From Mycolicibacterium brisbanense (GTDB taxonomy: Bacteria; Actinomycetota; Actinomycetes; Mycobacteriales; Mycobacteriaceae), in the NCBI RefSeq assembly GCF_001570425.1, contig NZ_BCSX01000035.1, positions 1 to 64,000 on the forward strand: 64,000 nt of DNA, written 5' to 3'. The translations under genes were made by a program, and so were the position numbers. The notes beneath the pieces were generated by a model, which saw nothing but the letters and a program-made list of their open reading frames with translations, did no database searches and had not been told where the DNA came from. This document shows, one piece after another, positions 44,988 through 53,657 of the stretch. Position 1 is the stretch's first letter, and every line of letters begins with the position of its first letter.

Positions 44988-45539
44988 ATGACCGACGCCC
45001 ATCAGCCCAAGGTTCCGACCATGCGGTCGGTCGACCACGTCGCCTACACGGTGCCCGACCTCGACGAGGCCGTCGCGTTCTTCGTCGACCATTTCGGTGC
45101 TGAACTGATCTTCACCGACGGCCCGTTCGCCGACGCCGAATCCGACAGCATGCGCCGGCGTCTCGGCGTCGACCCGGGGGCGCGGTGCACCCTGGCCATG
45201 CTGCGGCTCGGGCAGCACCACAACATCGAACTGTTCGAGTACGACGCACCGAACCAGGTCCGCACACCGCCGACCAACAGCGATGTCGGCGGGCATCATC
45301 TGGCGTTCTACGTCGACGACATCGACGCCGGATACGACTATGTCAAGGCGATCCCCGGGGTGGTCGTGCACGAGGGCCCCAACGGTGTCGACCCCGCCGC
45401 TCCCGTGGCCGGGCAGCGCTGGTTCTACTTCCGGTCGCCGTGGGGGATGCAGCTCGAGCTCACGAGTTGTGCCGGCGGCGGCTTCTACGATGGTCTGCCC
45501 GGGGCGCGGGTCGCCCCACCGAGCGAAACGTGGCGGTGA
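44988..45539 (+). CDS. VOC (glyoxalase/bleomycin-resistance) family protein
   Basis: 183 aa, paired beta-alpha-beta modules with candidate metal ligands: His in VDHVAYTVPDLD, Glu in NIELFEYDAP, His in GGHHLAFYVDDID and Glu in GMQLELTS. Could be a lyase, epimerase or dioxygenase. ATG 3 nt after the previous stop; its own stop overlaps the lyase start (TGATG). Confidence 0.87.
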   Translation: MTDAHQPKVPTMRSVDHVAYTVPDLDEAVAFFVDHFGAELIFTDGPFADAESDSMRRRLGVDPGARCTLAMLRLGQHHNIELFEYDAPNQVRTPPTNSDVGGHHLAFYVDDIDAGYDYVKAIPGVVVHEGPNGVDPAAPVAGQRWFYFRSPWGMQLELTSCAGGGFYDGLPGARVAPPSETWR

Positions 45540-46990
45540 TGCCCGACGTGACCCTCACGGCCGATCCGCAGCTGCGCATCGAGGAGGACTCGATGGGCAG
45601 CCGGGCGGTACCGGCCGAGGCGTATTACGGGGTGCACACGGCCCGGGCGCTGGAAAACTTTCCCATCTCCGGCATCCCGCTGTCGACATATCCCGAGTTC
45701 GTCAATGCACTGGCCGCGGTCAAACAGGCTGCCGCGCTGACCAATTGCGAGCTGGGTCTGCTCGACGCGGCGCGCTGCGCGGCCATTGTCTCGGCGTGTG
45801 ACGAGATTCGTTCGGGGCGGCTGCATTCCAGCTTCGTCGTCGACGTCATCCAGGGCGGCGCAGGCACGTCGAGCAACATGAACGCCAACGAGGTGATCGC
45901 CAACCGGGCGCTGGAACACCTGGGCGCGGCCCGCGGCGACTACCACCGGCTGCATCCGCTCGAACACGTCAACCGGGGCCAGAGCACCAACGACGTGTAC
46001 CCGACCGCGATCAAGGTCGCGCTGCAGATGTACCTGTCGGAGTTGCATGACGCGCTGCAGGAGGTGTCTGCGGCGTTCCGTGCCAAGGCCGACGAGTTTC
46101 GCGATGTGTTGAAGATGGGCCGGACCCAACTGCAGGACGCCGTGCCGATGACGCTGGGCCAGGAGTTCGGCGCGTATGCGGTGATGGTCGCCGAGGACGC
46201 CCAACGGCTGCGGGAGGCCGCGCAACTGGTCACCGAGATCAACCTCGGTGGCACGGCCATCGGCACCGGGCTCAACACCCATCCTCGGTATGCCGAGCGG
46301 GTGTGCGCCACGCTCGGTGCGCTCACCGGGATCGACCTGTCCACCGCGACCGACCTGGTGGAGGCCACCCAGGACGTCGGGGCCTTCGTTCAGGTGTCCG
46401 GGGTGCTCAAGCGCACTGCGGTGAAACTGTCCAAGATCTGCAGCGATCTGCGGCTGCTGTCCTCAGGGCCCCGGTCGGGCCTCGGCGAGATCAATCTGCC
46501 TGCGGTGCAGGCGGGTTCGAGCATCATGCCCGGCAAGGTCAACCCCGTGATCCCCGAGGTCGTCAACCAGGTGGCCTTCGAGGTGGTGGGCAACGACGTC
46601 ACCATCAGCATGGCGGCCGAGGCCGGGCAACTGCAGCTCAACGCGTTCGAGCCGATCATCGCGCACTGCCTGTTCACCTCGGCTGCACACCTGACCGCCG
46701 CATGCCGAACACTGGTACAGCGCTGCATCGTCGGGATCACGGCCAATGAGCAGCGCCTCGCCGAATCGGTGACCAACTCGATCGGTGTGATCACCGCGCT
46801 CGCGCCCTACCTGGGCTATGCGGAGTCGGCACGAATTGCCAAGCGGGCCTTGCACACCGGCGCGGCGATACCCGATCTCGTGGTGGCCGAGGGGCTGATG
46901 TCCGCCGAGCGCGTGGCGCAGCTGCTGGCGCCCGATGCCCTGCTGAACCCGCGGTCAACCGATCAACCGAAAGAGGAGTCCGAAGCGTGA
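45539..46990 (+). CDS. Aspartase/fumarase-superfamily lyase
   Basis: 483 aa. Superfamily signature GSSIMPGKVNP with its flexible-loop Ser, plus GGAGTSSNMNANEVIANRA in part and NRGQSTNDVYPT. The start, IEEDSMGSRAVPAEAYYGVH, matches aspartate ammonia-lyase more than class II fumarase. In a catabolic cluster it may release ammonia from a beta-substituted amino acid. ATG 45539 overlaps the VOC stop by one base. Confidence 0.88.
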   Translation: MPDVTLTADPQLRIEEDSMGSRAVPAEAYYGVHTARALENFPISGIPLSTYPEFVNALAAVKQAAALTNCELGLLDAARCAAIVSACDEIRSGRLHSSFVVDVIQGGAGTSSNMNANEVIANRALEHLGAARGDYHRLHPLEHVNRGQSTNDVYPTAIKVALQMYLSELHDALQEVSAAFRAKADEFRDVLKMGRTQLQDAVPMTLGQEFGAYAVMVAEDAQRLREAAQLVTEINLGGTAIGTGLNTHPRYAERVCATLGALTGIDLSTATDLVEATQDVGAFVQVSGVLKRTAVKLSKICSDLRLLSSGPRSGLGEINLPAVQAGSSIMPGKVNPVIPEVVNQVAFEVVGNDVTISMAAEAGQLQLNAFEPIIAHCLFTSAAHLTAACRTLVQRCIVGITANEQRLAESVTNSIGVITALAPYLGYAESARIAKRALHTGAAIPDLVVAEGLMSAERVAQLLAPDALLNPRSTDQPKEESEA

Positions 46991-47649
46991 CCAACGTTCT
47001 GTACCTGTACGGCGGATGGCCCGGCCACAGCCCATACAACATCGCCGAGTGGACCCGCGAACTCGTGGTCGGTGAACTGGGCTTCGACATGGAGGAGTCG
47101 CAGGACATCTTCACCCTCGACCGCGATCTCACGGGCTACGACCTGATCATCCTGGGCTGGAACAACGCACTGACCACCGAGGATCTGTCGGACTCCCAGG
47201 AGGACCACCTGCTGGCGGCGGTTGAGGCGGGCACCGGGGTGGCGGCCTGGCATGGCGCGGCGGCCGCGTTCCGGTCGAGCCTGCGGTATCACCTGATGCT
47301 CGGCGGCGATTTCCTCGCCCACCCCGCGGGCGAGGGATATCCGCAACCGTACGACGTGACGATCACCGACCGTGAGCACGAAGTGACCAACGGGGTCAAC
47401 GACTTTCCCGTCGTGTCCGAGCAGTACTACATGAGCGTCGACCCCAACAACACGGTCCTCGCCGAGACCACCTTCAGCGGTGAGCACTTCCCGTGGCTGG
47501 ACGGGTTGAGGAGTCCAGTGGCCTGGGTACGCCAGTGGGGGCAGGGGCGCGTCTTCTACCACTCGGTCGGCCATGCGCCGCAGGACCTGGCCGGCGACGA
47601 CGTCCGTCGGCTCACCAAACAGGGCATCGCGTGGGCGGCGCGGCAGTAA
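46987..47649 (+). CDS. ThuA-like protein
   Basis: 220-aa glutamine-amidotransferase-fold protein of the ThuA family (trehalose/sugar utilisation in rhizobia). Segments YLYGGWPGHSPYNIAEW, GVAAWHGAAAAFR and VFYHSVGHAPQDL are typical. GTG 46987 overlaps the lyase stop. The biochemical function of the family is unsettled; some members accompany sugar oxidation and 3-keto-sugar metabolism. Confidence 0.87.
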   Translation: MTNVLYLYGGWPGHSPYNIAEWTRELVVGELGFDMEESQDIFTLDRDLTGYDLIILGWNNALTTEDLSDSQEDHLLAAVEAGTGVAAWHGAAAAFRSSLRYHLMLGGDFLAHPAGEGYPQPYDVTITDREHEVTNGVNDFPVVSEQYYMSVDPNNTVLAETTFSGEHFPWLDGLRSPVAWVRQWGQGRVFYHSVGHAPQDLAGDDVRRLTKQGIAWAARQ

Positions 47650-47804
47650 CGTCCCGCGGCATCGTCATATCAGCCGTTTGACCAGCAAGTTCAGTGCGTG
47701 TTTCGAAGGGATTTCCGATGGGATTCGGTACCCGCAATGGGAAATCTCTCCACCGTTGGTTGCACGAAGTGCGTCTGCCTGTGGGTGCCGCCGGAGACCA
47801 GACT

Positions 47805-47830
47805 TCATGTGTGGTCGCAGTCACATGACC
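47805..47830. promoter_or_regulatory. Inverted repeat upstream of the APC permease (candidate LacI operator)
   Basis: TCATGTG (47805-47811) and CACATGA (47822-47828) are perfect arms with 10 nt between. AGTCACATGACC (47819-47830) recurs exactly, inverted, at 50686-50697 before the LacI gene. The rest of the 270-nt gap also holds GATTTCC / GGAAATC (47710-47716, 47739-47745). Confidence 0.45.
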
Positions 47831-47919
47831 CGGGATCCAGCGTCATCGCGCCGGTGCGACCCGCCCGGTGAGTTGACCAGATCATCCGATATCAAGAACG
47901 TGAATCCGAGGAGATCGCA

Positions 47920-49509
47920 ATGACAGTGACAAACGGCGGGGGTGGGTCGTTCAGCGGCGACGACGCCCATCTGCGCGTGCTGGGCTACGAAGAGAAATTC
48001 GACCGGAAGATCGGCATGTGGTCGAACTTCGCGCTCGGGTTCCTCTACCTGTCGCCGATGGTGGGTGTGCTGTCGATGTTCACCCAGGCCCTCACCACGG
48101 CAGGGCCGCCGTCGATCCTATGGCTCGTGATCGCCGCGGGCGGACAGCTGTTGGTGGCCATGGTCTTTGGCGAGATCGTCTCTCAATTTCCGATCGCCGG
48201 CGGCCTGTACCAGTGGGCACGGCGCCTGTGGAACGGCCCGTACGCGTGGATCATGTCGTGGATCTACATCGCGGGCATCGTCGTCGGCTGCACCACCACC
48301 GCGATGTTCAGCGCGGATTTCGTACTGGCACTGTTCCATTCGGATTCCAACATCTCGTCGACGCCACTGCAGAAGCTGATCATCGCCACCATCGTGGTGC
48401 TCATCTGTGTGGCCCTGAACTCCACCGGGTCCAAGACGCTGGCCACCATCGCCAAGGTCGGTTTGGCCGCCGAGGTGGCGGGCATCGTGGTGGTCGGCCT
48501 GTACCTGTTGATCTTCGCGCGCAAGAACAACTTCTCGGTGTTGTTCGACACCATGGGCACCGCCCACGACGGTGACTACCTGAGCGCTTTCGTCACCGCC
48601 GCGATCATCGGTCTGGTGCTCTACTACGGCTTCGAAGCCTGCGGCGAGGTCGCCGAGGAGACACCCAATCCGTCGCGCACCATCCCGCGATCGATGATGC
48701 TCACCGTGATACTCGGTGGGGCCGCAGCACTGTTCGCGTTCGTCGGCTACATCCTGGCCGCACCCAATCTGCAGGACATCGTCGACAACAAGGTCGCCAA
48801 TCCCATCACGGCGATCCTCACCGATACGTTCGGCGAGACAGGTACCAAGATCTTCCTCGTCATCGCGCTGACATCCTTCCTGGCGTGCGTCATGGGACAG
48901 CAGGCCGCAGGCAGCCGGCTGATCTTCTCCTTCGCCCGTGACGACATGTTCCCCGGTGCCCACATCTTCAAGAAGATCTCCGGTCGCAAGGTTCCGGTGA
49001 ACGCGATCGTCCTGGTCGCCTCGCTGTGCATCTGCTTGTTCGTGCTGCTGTACTTCCTGCCCGACGCGCTGTTCCGGGTGGCCGCGTTCCAGATGCTGGC
49101 CGGCTACTTCGCCTTCCAGATGGTGGTGTTCGCCTCGCTGCGGGCCCGCGCCAAGGGCTGGAAGCCCGGTGGCAACTGGTCGCTCGGCAAGTGGGGCTGG
49201 CCGGTGGGTATCGGCGCCCTGACCTACGGTGTGCTGTCGATGATCGTGCTGGCCCGCCCCAACGGCGACCCGAGCCTGCACTTCTTCGATCGCTGGATCG
49301 CCTTGATCGGCTTCCTGATCGTTGCCGGTGTCGGTCTGATCTACATGGTCGTGGCCAAGCCTTACCGACACTCGACTGCGCCCGAGGGCGACGCCATCGA
49401 GATCGCCGACCTGCTCAGGGAGCACCGCGCCAAGCACGACATGGAGCGGTTCGCCGGACAGGTGCCGCTGGCCGAGCCCGACCGTCAGGCGGTGACCGCG
49501 ACCGAGTAG
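47920..49509 (+). CDS. APC-superfamily amino acid / amine permease
   Basis: 529 aa, about 12 helices. APC features: IGMWSNFALGFLYLSPMVGV, FPIAGGLYQWARRLW and GFEACGEVAEETPNPSRTIP. Such permeases carry amino acids, choline-like amines or GABA. ATG 47920 has GAGGAG 7 nt upstream. It has its own long upstream region with operator-like repeats and is followed by a bidirectional terminator shared with the convergent lacI gene. A nitrogenous substrate fits the neighbouring lyase and Fe-S flavoenzyme. Confidence 0.92.
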   Translation: MTVTNGGGGSFSGDDAHLRVLGYEEKFDRKIGMWSNFALGFLYLSPMVGVLSMFTQALTTAGPPSILWLVIAAGGQLLVAMVFGEIVSQFPIAGGLYQWARRLWNGPYAWIMSWIYIAGIVVGCTTTAMFSADFVLALFHSDSNISSTPLQKLIIATIVVLICVALNSTGSKTLATIAKVGLAAEVAGIVVVGLYLLIFARKNNFSVLFDTMGTAHDGDYLSAFVTAAIIGLVLYYGFEACGEVAEETPNPSRTIPRSMMLTVILGGAAALFAFVGYILAAPNLQDIVDNKVANPITAILTDTFGETGTKIFLVIALTSFLACVMGQQAAGSRLIFSFARDDMFPGAHIFKKISGRKVPVNAIVLVASLCICLFVLLYFLPDALFRVAAFQMLAGYFAFQMVVFASLRARAKGWKPGGNWSLGKWGWPVGIGALTYGVLSMIVLARPNGDPSLHFFDRWIALIGFLIVAGVGLIYMVVAKPYRHSTAPEGDAIEIADLLREHRAKHDMERFAGQVPLAEPDRQAVTATE

Positions 49510-49522
49510 TGCCCAGCGCAGG

Positions 49523-49562
49523 CGCCGCCGGTGGATTCCCTCGAGTCCGCCGGCGGCGTTTT
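49523..49562. terminator. Terminator between permease and LacI gene
   Basis: CGCCGCCGG (49523-49531) pairs with CCGGCGGCG (49550-49558), followed by TTTT in the permease direction. It lies between two convergent stops, so it can serve both genes. Confidence 0.8.
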
Positions 49563-49573
49563 CGCTGTGCCGG

Positions 49574-50635
49574 TCAACGCGGCGCCGGACCGGTTGTCGT
49601 GCGCACCACCAGTTCGGTGGGTTTCACCGAACGTCTGCGGGTGCGGCCCGCGATCAGGTCCAGCAGGATGGTGGCCGCCGTTCTGCCCTTGTCCACCAAC
49701 GGTTGCCGGATGGTGGTCAACCCGAGCAGGTCGGCGATCGGCGCGTCGTCGAACCCGATGACCGACGCATGCTGCGGTACCGCGATCCCGTTGTCCGCCA
49801 GCACCCGCAATGCCGCCGCGGCATGGACATCCGACGTGGTGAGCACACCGGTCGGCCGGAACCCGGCGATGAGCTGCTCGGCGGCGATCAGCCCGCTCTG
49901 CCGATCGATGCCTGCCGACTCGACGATCGCGATATCGGTGTCGGGTATCGAAGCATCCCGGCATGCCCTGAGCACACCGGTCAACCGTTCCCGCAGATAG
50001 CGTTCGGTGGCCGTGGGAATGGCCGAAGGCAGCCGGAAGCCCGGCTGGGGGATAGGGCCCAGCCGGTCGGTGATGATACCGATGCGCCGATGTCCCTGTG
50101 CCAGTAGATGATTCGCCTGAACCATACCCGCGGCGTGGTGATCCACCGTGACGTAGGGCAGGTGGGGGACTTGCGGCGAATCGATTGCGACCGCGGGGAT
50201 CCCGCGGGCCAGGATCGCGGCGACGACCGGATGGGCATCGGGTAGGCAGTGCATGACCACCCCGTCGACGAGGCCGCGCAACGCACCGGAATGCGGCGAG
50301 CGGGCCGGGTCGGTCGCGGTGCCGTCGGCGGGCAGCAAGGTCAGTGCGACGTCGGCGAGTTCGCCGGCCTCGACGATGCCCTTGAGCAGCAGCGCCGTCG
50401 AAGGATCCTCGACCGCCAGGGCCAGTGTCCCGGGGATGATCACCCCCACCGTGCCCATCCGGCCGGAACGCAGGCTCGCACCCGCGATGCTGGGGCCGTG
50501 GTAACCAAGCTCTGCTGCCACGGCGAGGATCTGATCCCGTTGCCCGGCAGAGACTTTCGGTGATCCGCTGAAGGCGTAGGAGACCGCCGCCTGGGATACG
50601 CCCGCAGCCTTTGCGACGTCCTTCATCGTCACCAT
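49574..50635 (-). CDS. LacI-family transcriptional repressor
   Basis: 353 aa. Helix-turn-helix TMKDVAKAAGVSQAAVSYAF followed by the hinge, then a periplasmic-binding-protein-like effector domain (VGVIIPGTLA, ASVIGFDDAPIADL, LTTIRQPL). ATG 50635, with ATG 50626 as alternative. LacI members sense sugars or nucleosides. It is convergent with the APC permease and shares a 12-bp motif with the permease upstream region. An IS607-type element ends about 50 nt upstream, so its promoter may lie at the element's edge. Confidence 0.92.
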   Translation of the reverse strand: MVTMKDVAKAAGVSQAAVSYAFSGSPKVSAGQRDQILAVAAELGYHGPSIAGASLRSGRMGTVGVIIPGTLALAVEDPSTALLLKGIVEAGELADVALTLLPADGTATDPARSPHSGALRGLVDGVVMHCLPDAHPVVAAILARGIPAVAIDSPQVPHLPYVTVDHHAAGMVQANHLLAQGHRRIGIITDRLGPIPQPGFRLPSAIPTATERYLRERLTGVLRACRDASIPDTDIAIVESAGIDRQSGLIAAEQLIAGFRPTGVLTTSDVHAAAALRVLADNGIAVPQHASVIGFDDAPIADLLGLTTIRQPLVDKGRTAATILLDLIAGRTRRRSVKPTELVVRTTTGPAPR

Positions 50636-50685
50636 CTGGTCACCATGGGAAAAGACTAAGCCGTTGCGAGTGAGTGATCGTTAGT

Positions 50686-50697
50686 GGTCATGTGACT
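50686..50697. promoter_or_regulatory. 12-bp motif shared with the permease upstream region
   Basis: GGTCATGTGACT is the exact reverse complement of 47819-47830. It is about 50 bp upstream of lacI but also overlaps the tnpB stop codon, so it could be part of the insertion element rather than an operator. Confidence 0.35.
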
Positions 50698-52070
50698 CGC
50701 ATCCCGTCTCGGGGTTGTTCGCCGGCCGGATGGCCGGTTCCCTTCCGCGCTTCGTTGCCACCGGCCGGGCGGGGCCCGGTCTTACGGTCGGCTCCACGCT
50801 TGACGGCGGCCCCAACTGGGCCGACGACGCTAACGGGTTCCTCGTAGCGTGCGAGGTTTATAGCGGCGTTGTCGTCGCGGTGATGCGTGGGTGCCGAACA
50901 CGCGTCACATTGCCAGTGTTCAGCCCATCCGATGTTCTGGACATGCCGACATACGTGGCAGGTTTTCGTCGACGGGAACCACCGGTCGGCCACGATCAGT
51001 TGTGACCCGTACCAGCGGGTCTTGTAGGACAGGTGTCGCCGTAGTGTGCCCAGGGCGGCATCGGAGAGCCCACGTCGCCGGGCCCGAGCCCCTGGCAGCC
51101 CCTTCTGCTGCAGCATTCCCGCCGCATCCAAACCTTCGACAACGATGCAGCCGTGGGTTTTGGCCAAACGTGTTGTCAGGACGTGTAGATGATGCGAACG
51201 GACATCGTTGACCCGGCGATGCAGCCGGGACAGCTCGGTGGTGCGCTCACGATGGCGTCGTGAGCCTTTCCTGCAGCGCGAGCGAGCACGGGACACGTGC
51301 CGCAACTGCGTGAGCGCTGCGTGCAGCGGGCGCGGGTTGTCGACCCGTTCAACGACGGTGCCGTCCGTGCTGGCGACCGTGGCCAGGCGCCGGACCCCGA
51401 CATCGACACCGACCCGCGAATCGGGCCGTGCCACGCCAGGCTGCACGGGCCGCTGCACCAGGACCCGCACGCTCGCATCGAACCGGGTGCCGTTGCGGCG
51501 CACCGAGATCGCCAAAACCCGCGCCCGTCCCTTGCTGATGAGCCGCTCAATCCGGCGGGTGTTCTCGTGCGTACGCACACAGCCGATCACCGGCAGCGTG
51601 AGATGCCGTCGATCTGGCTCGACCCGCATCGCCCCGGTCGTGAAACACACCCGGTCAGCGTCGCGGCCCTTGCGTTTGAAGCGGGGGAACCCGATCCGTT
51701 TCCCTGCACGGGTGCCCGCACGGGAGGTTTGCCAATTCCAGTAGGCCTCGACCGCACCGGCGATGCCGTCGGCGTAGGCTTCCTTCGAGCACTCGGGCCA
51801 CCACACTTCACCGCTGTGCGCGTTGACGCACACGGTGTCCTTGACGGTGTTCCACCGTTTGCGCAGCACGCGCAGCGATGGCTTCGCCGTCGCGTCGCCG
51901 GTCGCATGCCAGGCTTCGATGTCGGCCTTCAAGGCCGCGACAGTCCAGTTGTATGCCTTACGCCGGGCACCGAAATGCCTAGCCAACGCGTGGGCCTGCT
52001 CGGCTGTCGGATCCAACGTGAACCGGGACGCTTGCACACACCAGCCGTCGGGGATCTCGAAACGCGGCAT
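50688..52070 (-). CDS. tnpB: TnpB, RNA-guided nuclease of an IS607-type element
   Basis: 460 aa. RuvC-like active site complete: Asp223 in VGVDVGVRRLAT, Glu312 in CIVVEGLDAAGM and Asp399 in HHRDDNAAINLA. A zinc ribbon is intact (C371-x2-C374 and C388-x2-C391). The N-terminal RNA-binding half includes the conserved GFPRFKRKGRDADRVCF. ATG 52070 follows the tnpA stop by 1 nt. Recent work shows TnpB proteins cut DNA guided by an RNA from the element's right end. With tnpA broken, this copy can no longer be moved by its own recombinase. The C-terminal tail after the zinc ribbon is about 50 residues and poorly conserved in type. Confidence 0.93.
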   Translation of the reverse strand: MPRFEIPDGWCVQASRFTLDPTAEQAHALARHFGARRKAYNWTVAALKADIEAWHATGDATAKPSLRVLRKRWNTVKDTVCVNAHSGEVWWPECSKEAYADGIAGAVEAYWNWQTSRAGTRAGKRIGFPRFKRKGRDADRVCFTTGAMRVEPDRRHLTLPVIGCVRTHENTRRIERLISKGRARVLAISVRRNGTRFDASVRVLVQRPVQPGVARPDSRVGVDVGVRRLATVASTDGTVVERVDNPRPLHAALTQLRHVSRARSRCRKGSRRHRERTTELSRLHRRVNDVRSHHLHVLTTRLAKTHGCIVVEGLDAAGMLQQKGLPGARARRRGLSDAALGTLRRHLSYKTRWYGSQLIVADRWFPSTKTCHVCRHVQNIGWAEHWQCDACSAPTHHRDDNAAINLARYEEPVSVVGPVGAAVKRGADRKTGPRPAGGNEARKGTGHPAGEQPRDGMRVT

Positions 52071-52071
52071 C

Positions 52072-52580
52072 TCAGGCCGCCTGCACGTCATCGGACGCCG
52101 CAGCCACCAGTGCACGCTTGGACCGGTTCTGCGCGGCTCGTTTGCCATACAGACGCGCGCACATCGATGTCAGGATCTCGGTCATATCACCCACCAGGTC
52201 GTCATCGACCCCGGCCGAACCGACCACCACCAGCTCACGACCCTGGGCGGCACGAGCGGCTTGAACGTGCTCAGAGCCCAACCGGCAGAAGCGGTCTCGG
52301 TGCACCACGATCCGACTCACCATCGGGTCACCCAGCAGCGCAGCAATCAGTTCAGCCCTGGCCCGCCCAGTCACCCGCACTACCTGCCGATCCAGATCCG
52401 CCGAGGAGACCCGCCCGGACACCGCCGCCCTTTACCGCGGTCCCGCAACGCGAGAAGGCTCGTCGACAATCATCAGCCGGCCACTTTCCGGGCGGGTACC
52501 GACAACGCCCCCGCGCCCAACCAGCGATACGCGGTAACCGGCGCAACACCCTTGCGCTCTGCCCACACCGCCAGATTCAT
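52072..52580 (-). pseudogene. tnpA: tnpA serine recombinase remnant (IS607 type)
   Basis: From ATG 52580 a 35-residue MerR-like start (MNLAVWAERKGVAPVTAYRW) ends at TGA 52473-52475. The expected continuation (RLMIVDEPSRVAG) is in another frame and ends quickly. The recombinase part resumes in a third frame from about 52422 (GRVSSADLDRQVVRVTG) to 52072 with the conserved HRDRFCRLGSEHVQAA and DDDLVGDMTEILTSMCARLY. About 25-30 residues between those blocks appear deleted. At least two frameshifts plus a deletion make it non-functional, although the catalytic-Ser region RVSS remains. Confidence 0.85.
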
Positions 52581-52642
52581 ACATCTGTTCCTACAGCACA
52601 CCACCGACAACTACCGACCACTCGACCCGCAACAGTTCGCAA

Positions 52643-52675
52643 CCCCTCGCACGACGCAACACGTCATGCGAGGGG
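52643..52675. terminator. Hairpin after the second mycofactocin-type SDR
   Basis: CCCCTCGCA (52643-52651) and TGCGAGGGG (52667-52675) pair perfectly over 9 bp with a 15-nt loop, 18 nt past the SDR stop. No strong U-run. It also lies close to the left edge of the IS607-type element. Confidence 0.55.
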
Positions 52676-52692
52676 CTGGGTCGGCTGCGGTT

Positions 52693-53526
52693 TCAGGACT
52701 TCACGATGAAGCCGGCGTCGATGACCAGAGGGGTCGCCGTGATGTAGCGGCCGGGCTCGGTCACCAGGTAGAGGATCGCGTTGCTGACGTCCTGCGGCTG
52801 GATCCACGGCACCGGAAGAATGTGGGTGCCGGCGAAGGTGTCGATGACGTCCTCGCGGGTCGGCTTGTCCAGGTCCGGGCGGAACAGGCCGTACACGAAG
52901 TCGTTGTTGATCATGTGGGTGTCCACGCAGGTCGGATTCACCGAGTTGACCCGAATGTTGTACTGGCCCAATTCCCGTGCCAGCGAGGTCATCAACCCGG
53001 TGACCCCGTGCTTGGAGGCCGCGTACGACGAGATGTTCTCGGCTCCCTTGATGGCCTCGGTGGAACCGGTGAAGACGATGCTGCCACCGCGACCCGCGGC
53101 GATCATCGTCGGTATCGCGGCCTTGACAGTGTGGAATACGCCGTTGAGGTTGATCTCGACCATTTCCCGCCAGGCGTCGGGCGTGATCTCCCACGTCTTG
53201 GCGCCCGAACAGATTCCGGCATTCGGCAGCACGATGTCGACGCGGCCGAACTGCTCGATACCCCGCGTGAAGACGGACTCGACCTGCTCGTAGTCCCTGG
53301 TGTCGGCGACCTCGGCGACGATCTGGCGTCCGGTCTCCTTGACGAGCCGGATGGTTTCCTGCAGGTCCTCGTAGGTGGCGCCGTCGTAGGCGGTGGTGGA
53401 GGGCTTGGCGCACAGGTCGAGTCCGATGATGTCGGCGCCCTCGCGCGCGAGAGTCAGGGCGTGCGAGCGGCCCTGGCCGCGTGCGACACCGGTGATGAAG
53501 GCAACCTGCCCGTCGAGTTGTCCCAT
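52693..53526 (-). CDS. Mycofactocin-type SDR oxidoreductase (second copy)
   Basis: 277 aa, same family as the copy at 34047-34904: FITGVARGQGRSHALTLARE in part, NAG in VLPNAGIC, Ser in VFTGSTEAI, Tyr-Lys in SYAASKHG, and the family loop (LDLCAKPSTTAYDGATYEDL). Predicted to hold NAD tightly and pass electrons via mycofactocin. ATG 53526 has GAAGGGAA upstream. The promoter region has a TATAGT -10 overlapped by one of two near-identical operator-like sites. Confidence 0.9.
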   Translation of the reverse strand: MGQLDGQVAFITGVARGQGRSHALTLAREGADIIGLDLCAKPSTTAYDGATYEDLQETIRLVKETGRQIVAEVADTRDYEQVESVFTRGIEQFGRVDIVLPNAGICSGAKTWEITPDAWREMVEINLNGVFHTVKAAIPTMIAAGRGGSIVFTGSTEAIKGAENISSYAASKHGVTGLMTSLARELGQYNIRVNSVNPTCVDTHMINNDFVYGLFRPDLDKPTREDVIDTFAGTHILPVPWIQPQDVSNAILYLVTEPGRYITATPLVIDAGFIVKS

Positions 53527-53564
53527 GTTTGTTTCCCTTCGCGTTTGCCGTGCTCAGCGTGTGG

Positions 53565-53622
53565 TGAATCGTATCACTATAGAGCCTTGGTGGGCCATGG
53601 TGAGCTGCGGTGATACGTTTCA
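53565..53622 (-). promoter_or_regulatory. Promoter with two inverted operator-like sites (second SDR)
   Basis: TGAATCGTATCAC (53565-53577) and GTGATACGTTTCA (53610-53622) are inverted copies matching at 12 of 13 positions, centres 45 bp apart. On the minus strand TATAGT (53581 to 53576) is a good -10 that overlaps the first site by two bases and lies about 50 nt before the SDR ATG. The arrangement fits a repressor that binds twice, possibly with looping. Each half is itself close to a palindrome, TGAWACGTWTCA-like. Confidence 0.65.
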
Positions 53623-53657
53623 GCGGCTGAACTGGTCGACGAAAGTCAGTAACGCCG

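Larger units (their letters stand above)
50688..52580 (-). mobile_element. IS607-type insertion element (degenerate tnpA, intact tnpB)
   Basis: A serine-recombinase tnpA remnant is followed 1 nt later by a full-length tnpB, the gene order of the IS607 family. This family has no terminal inverted repeats or clear target duplication, so I give only the coding span; true ends lie somewhat outside. The guide-like omega RNA that accompanies TnpB would be expected at the tnpB 3' end (family knowledge). It sits between lacI and the second mycofactocin-type SDR. Confidence 0.85.
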
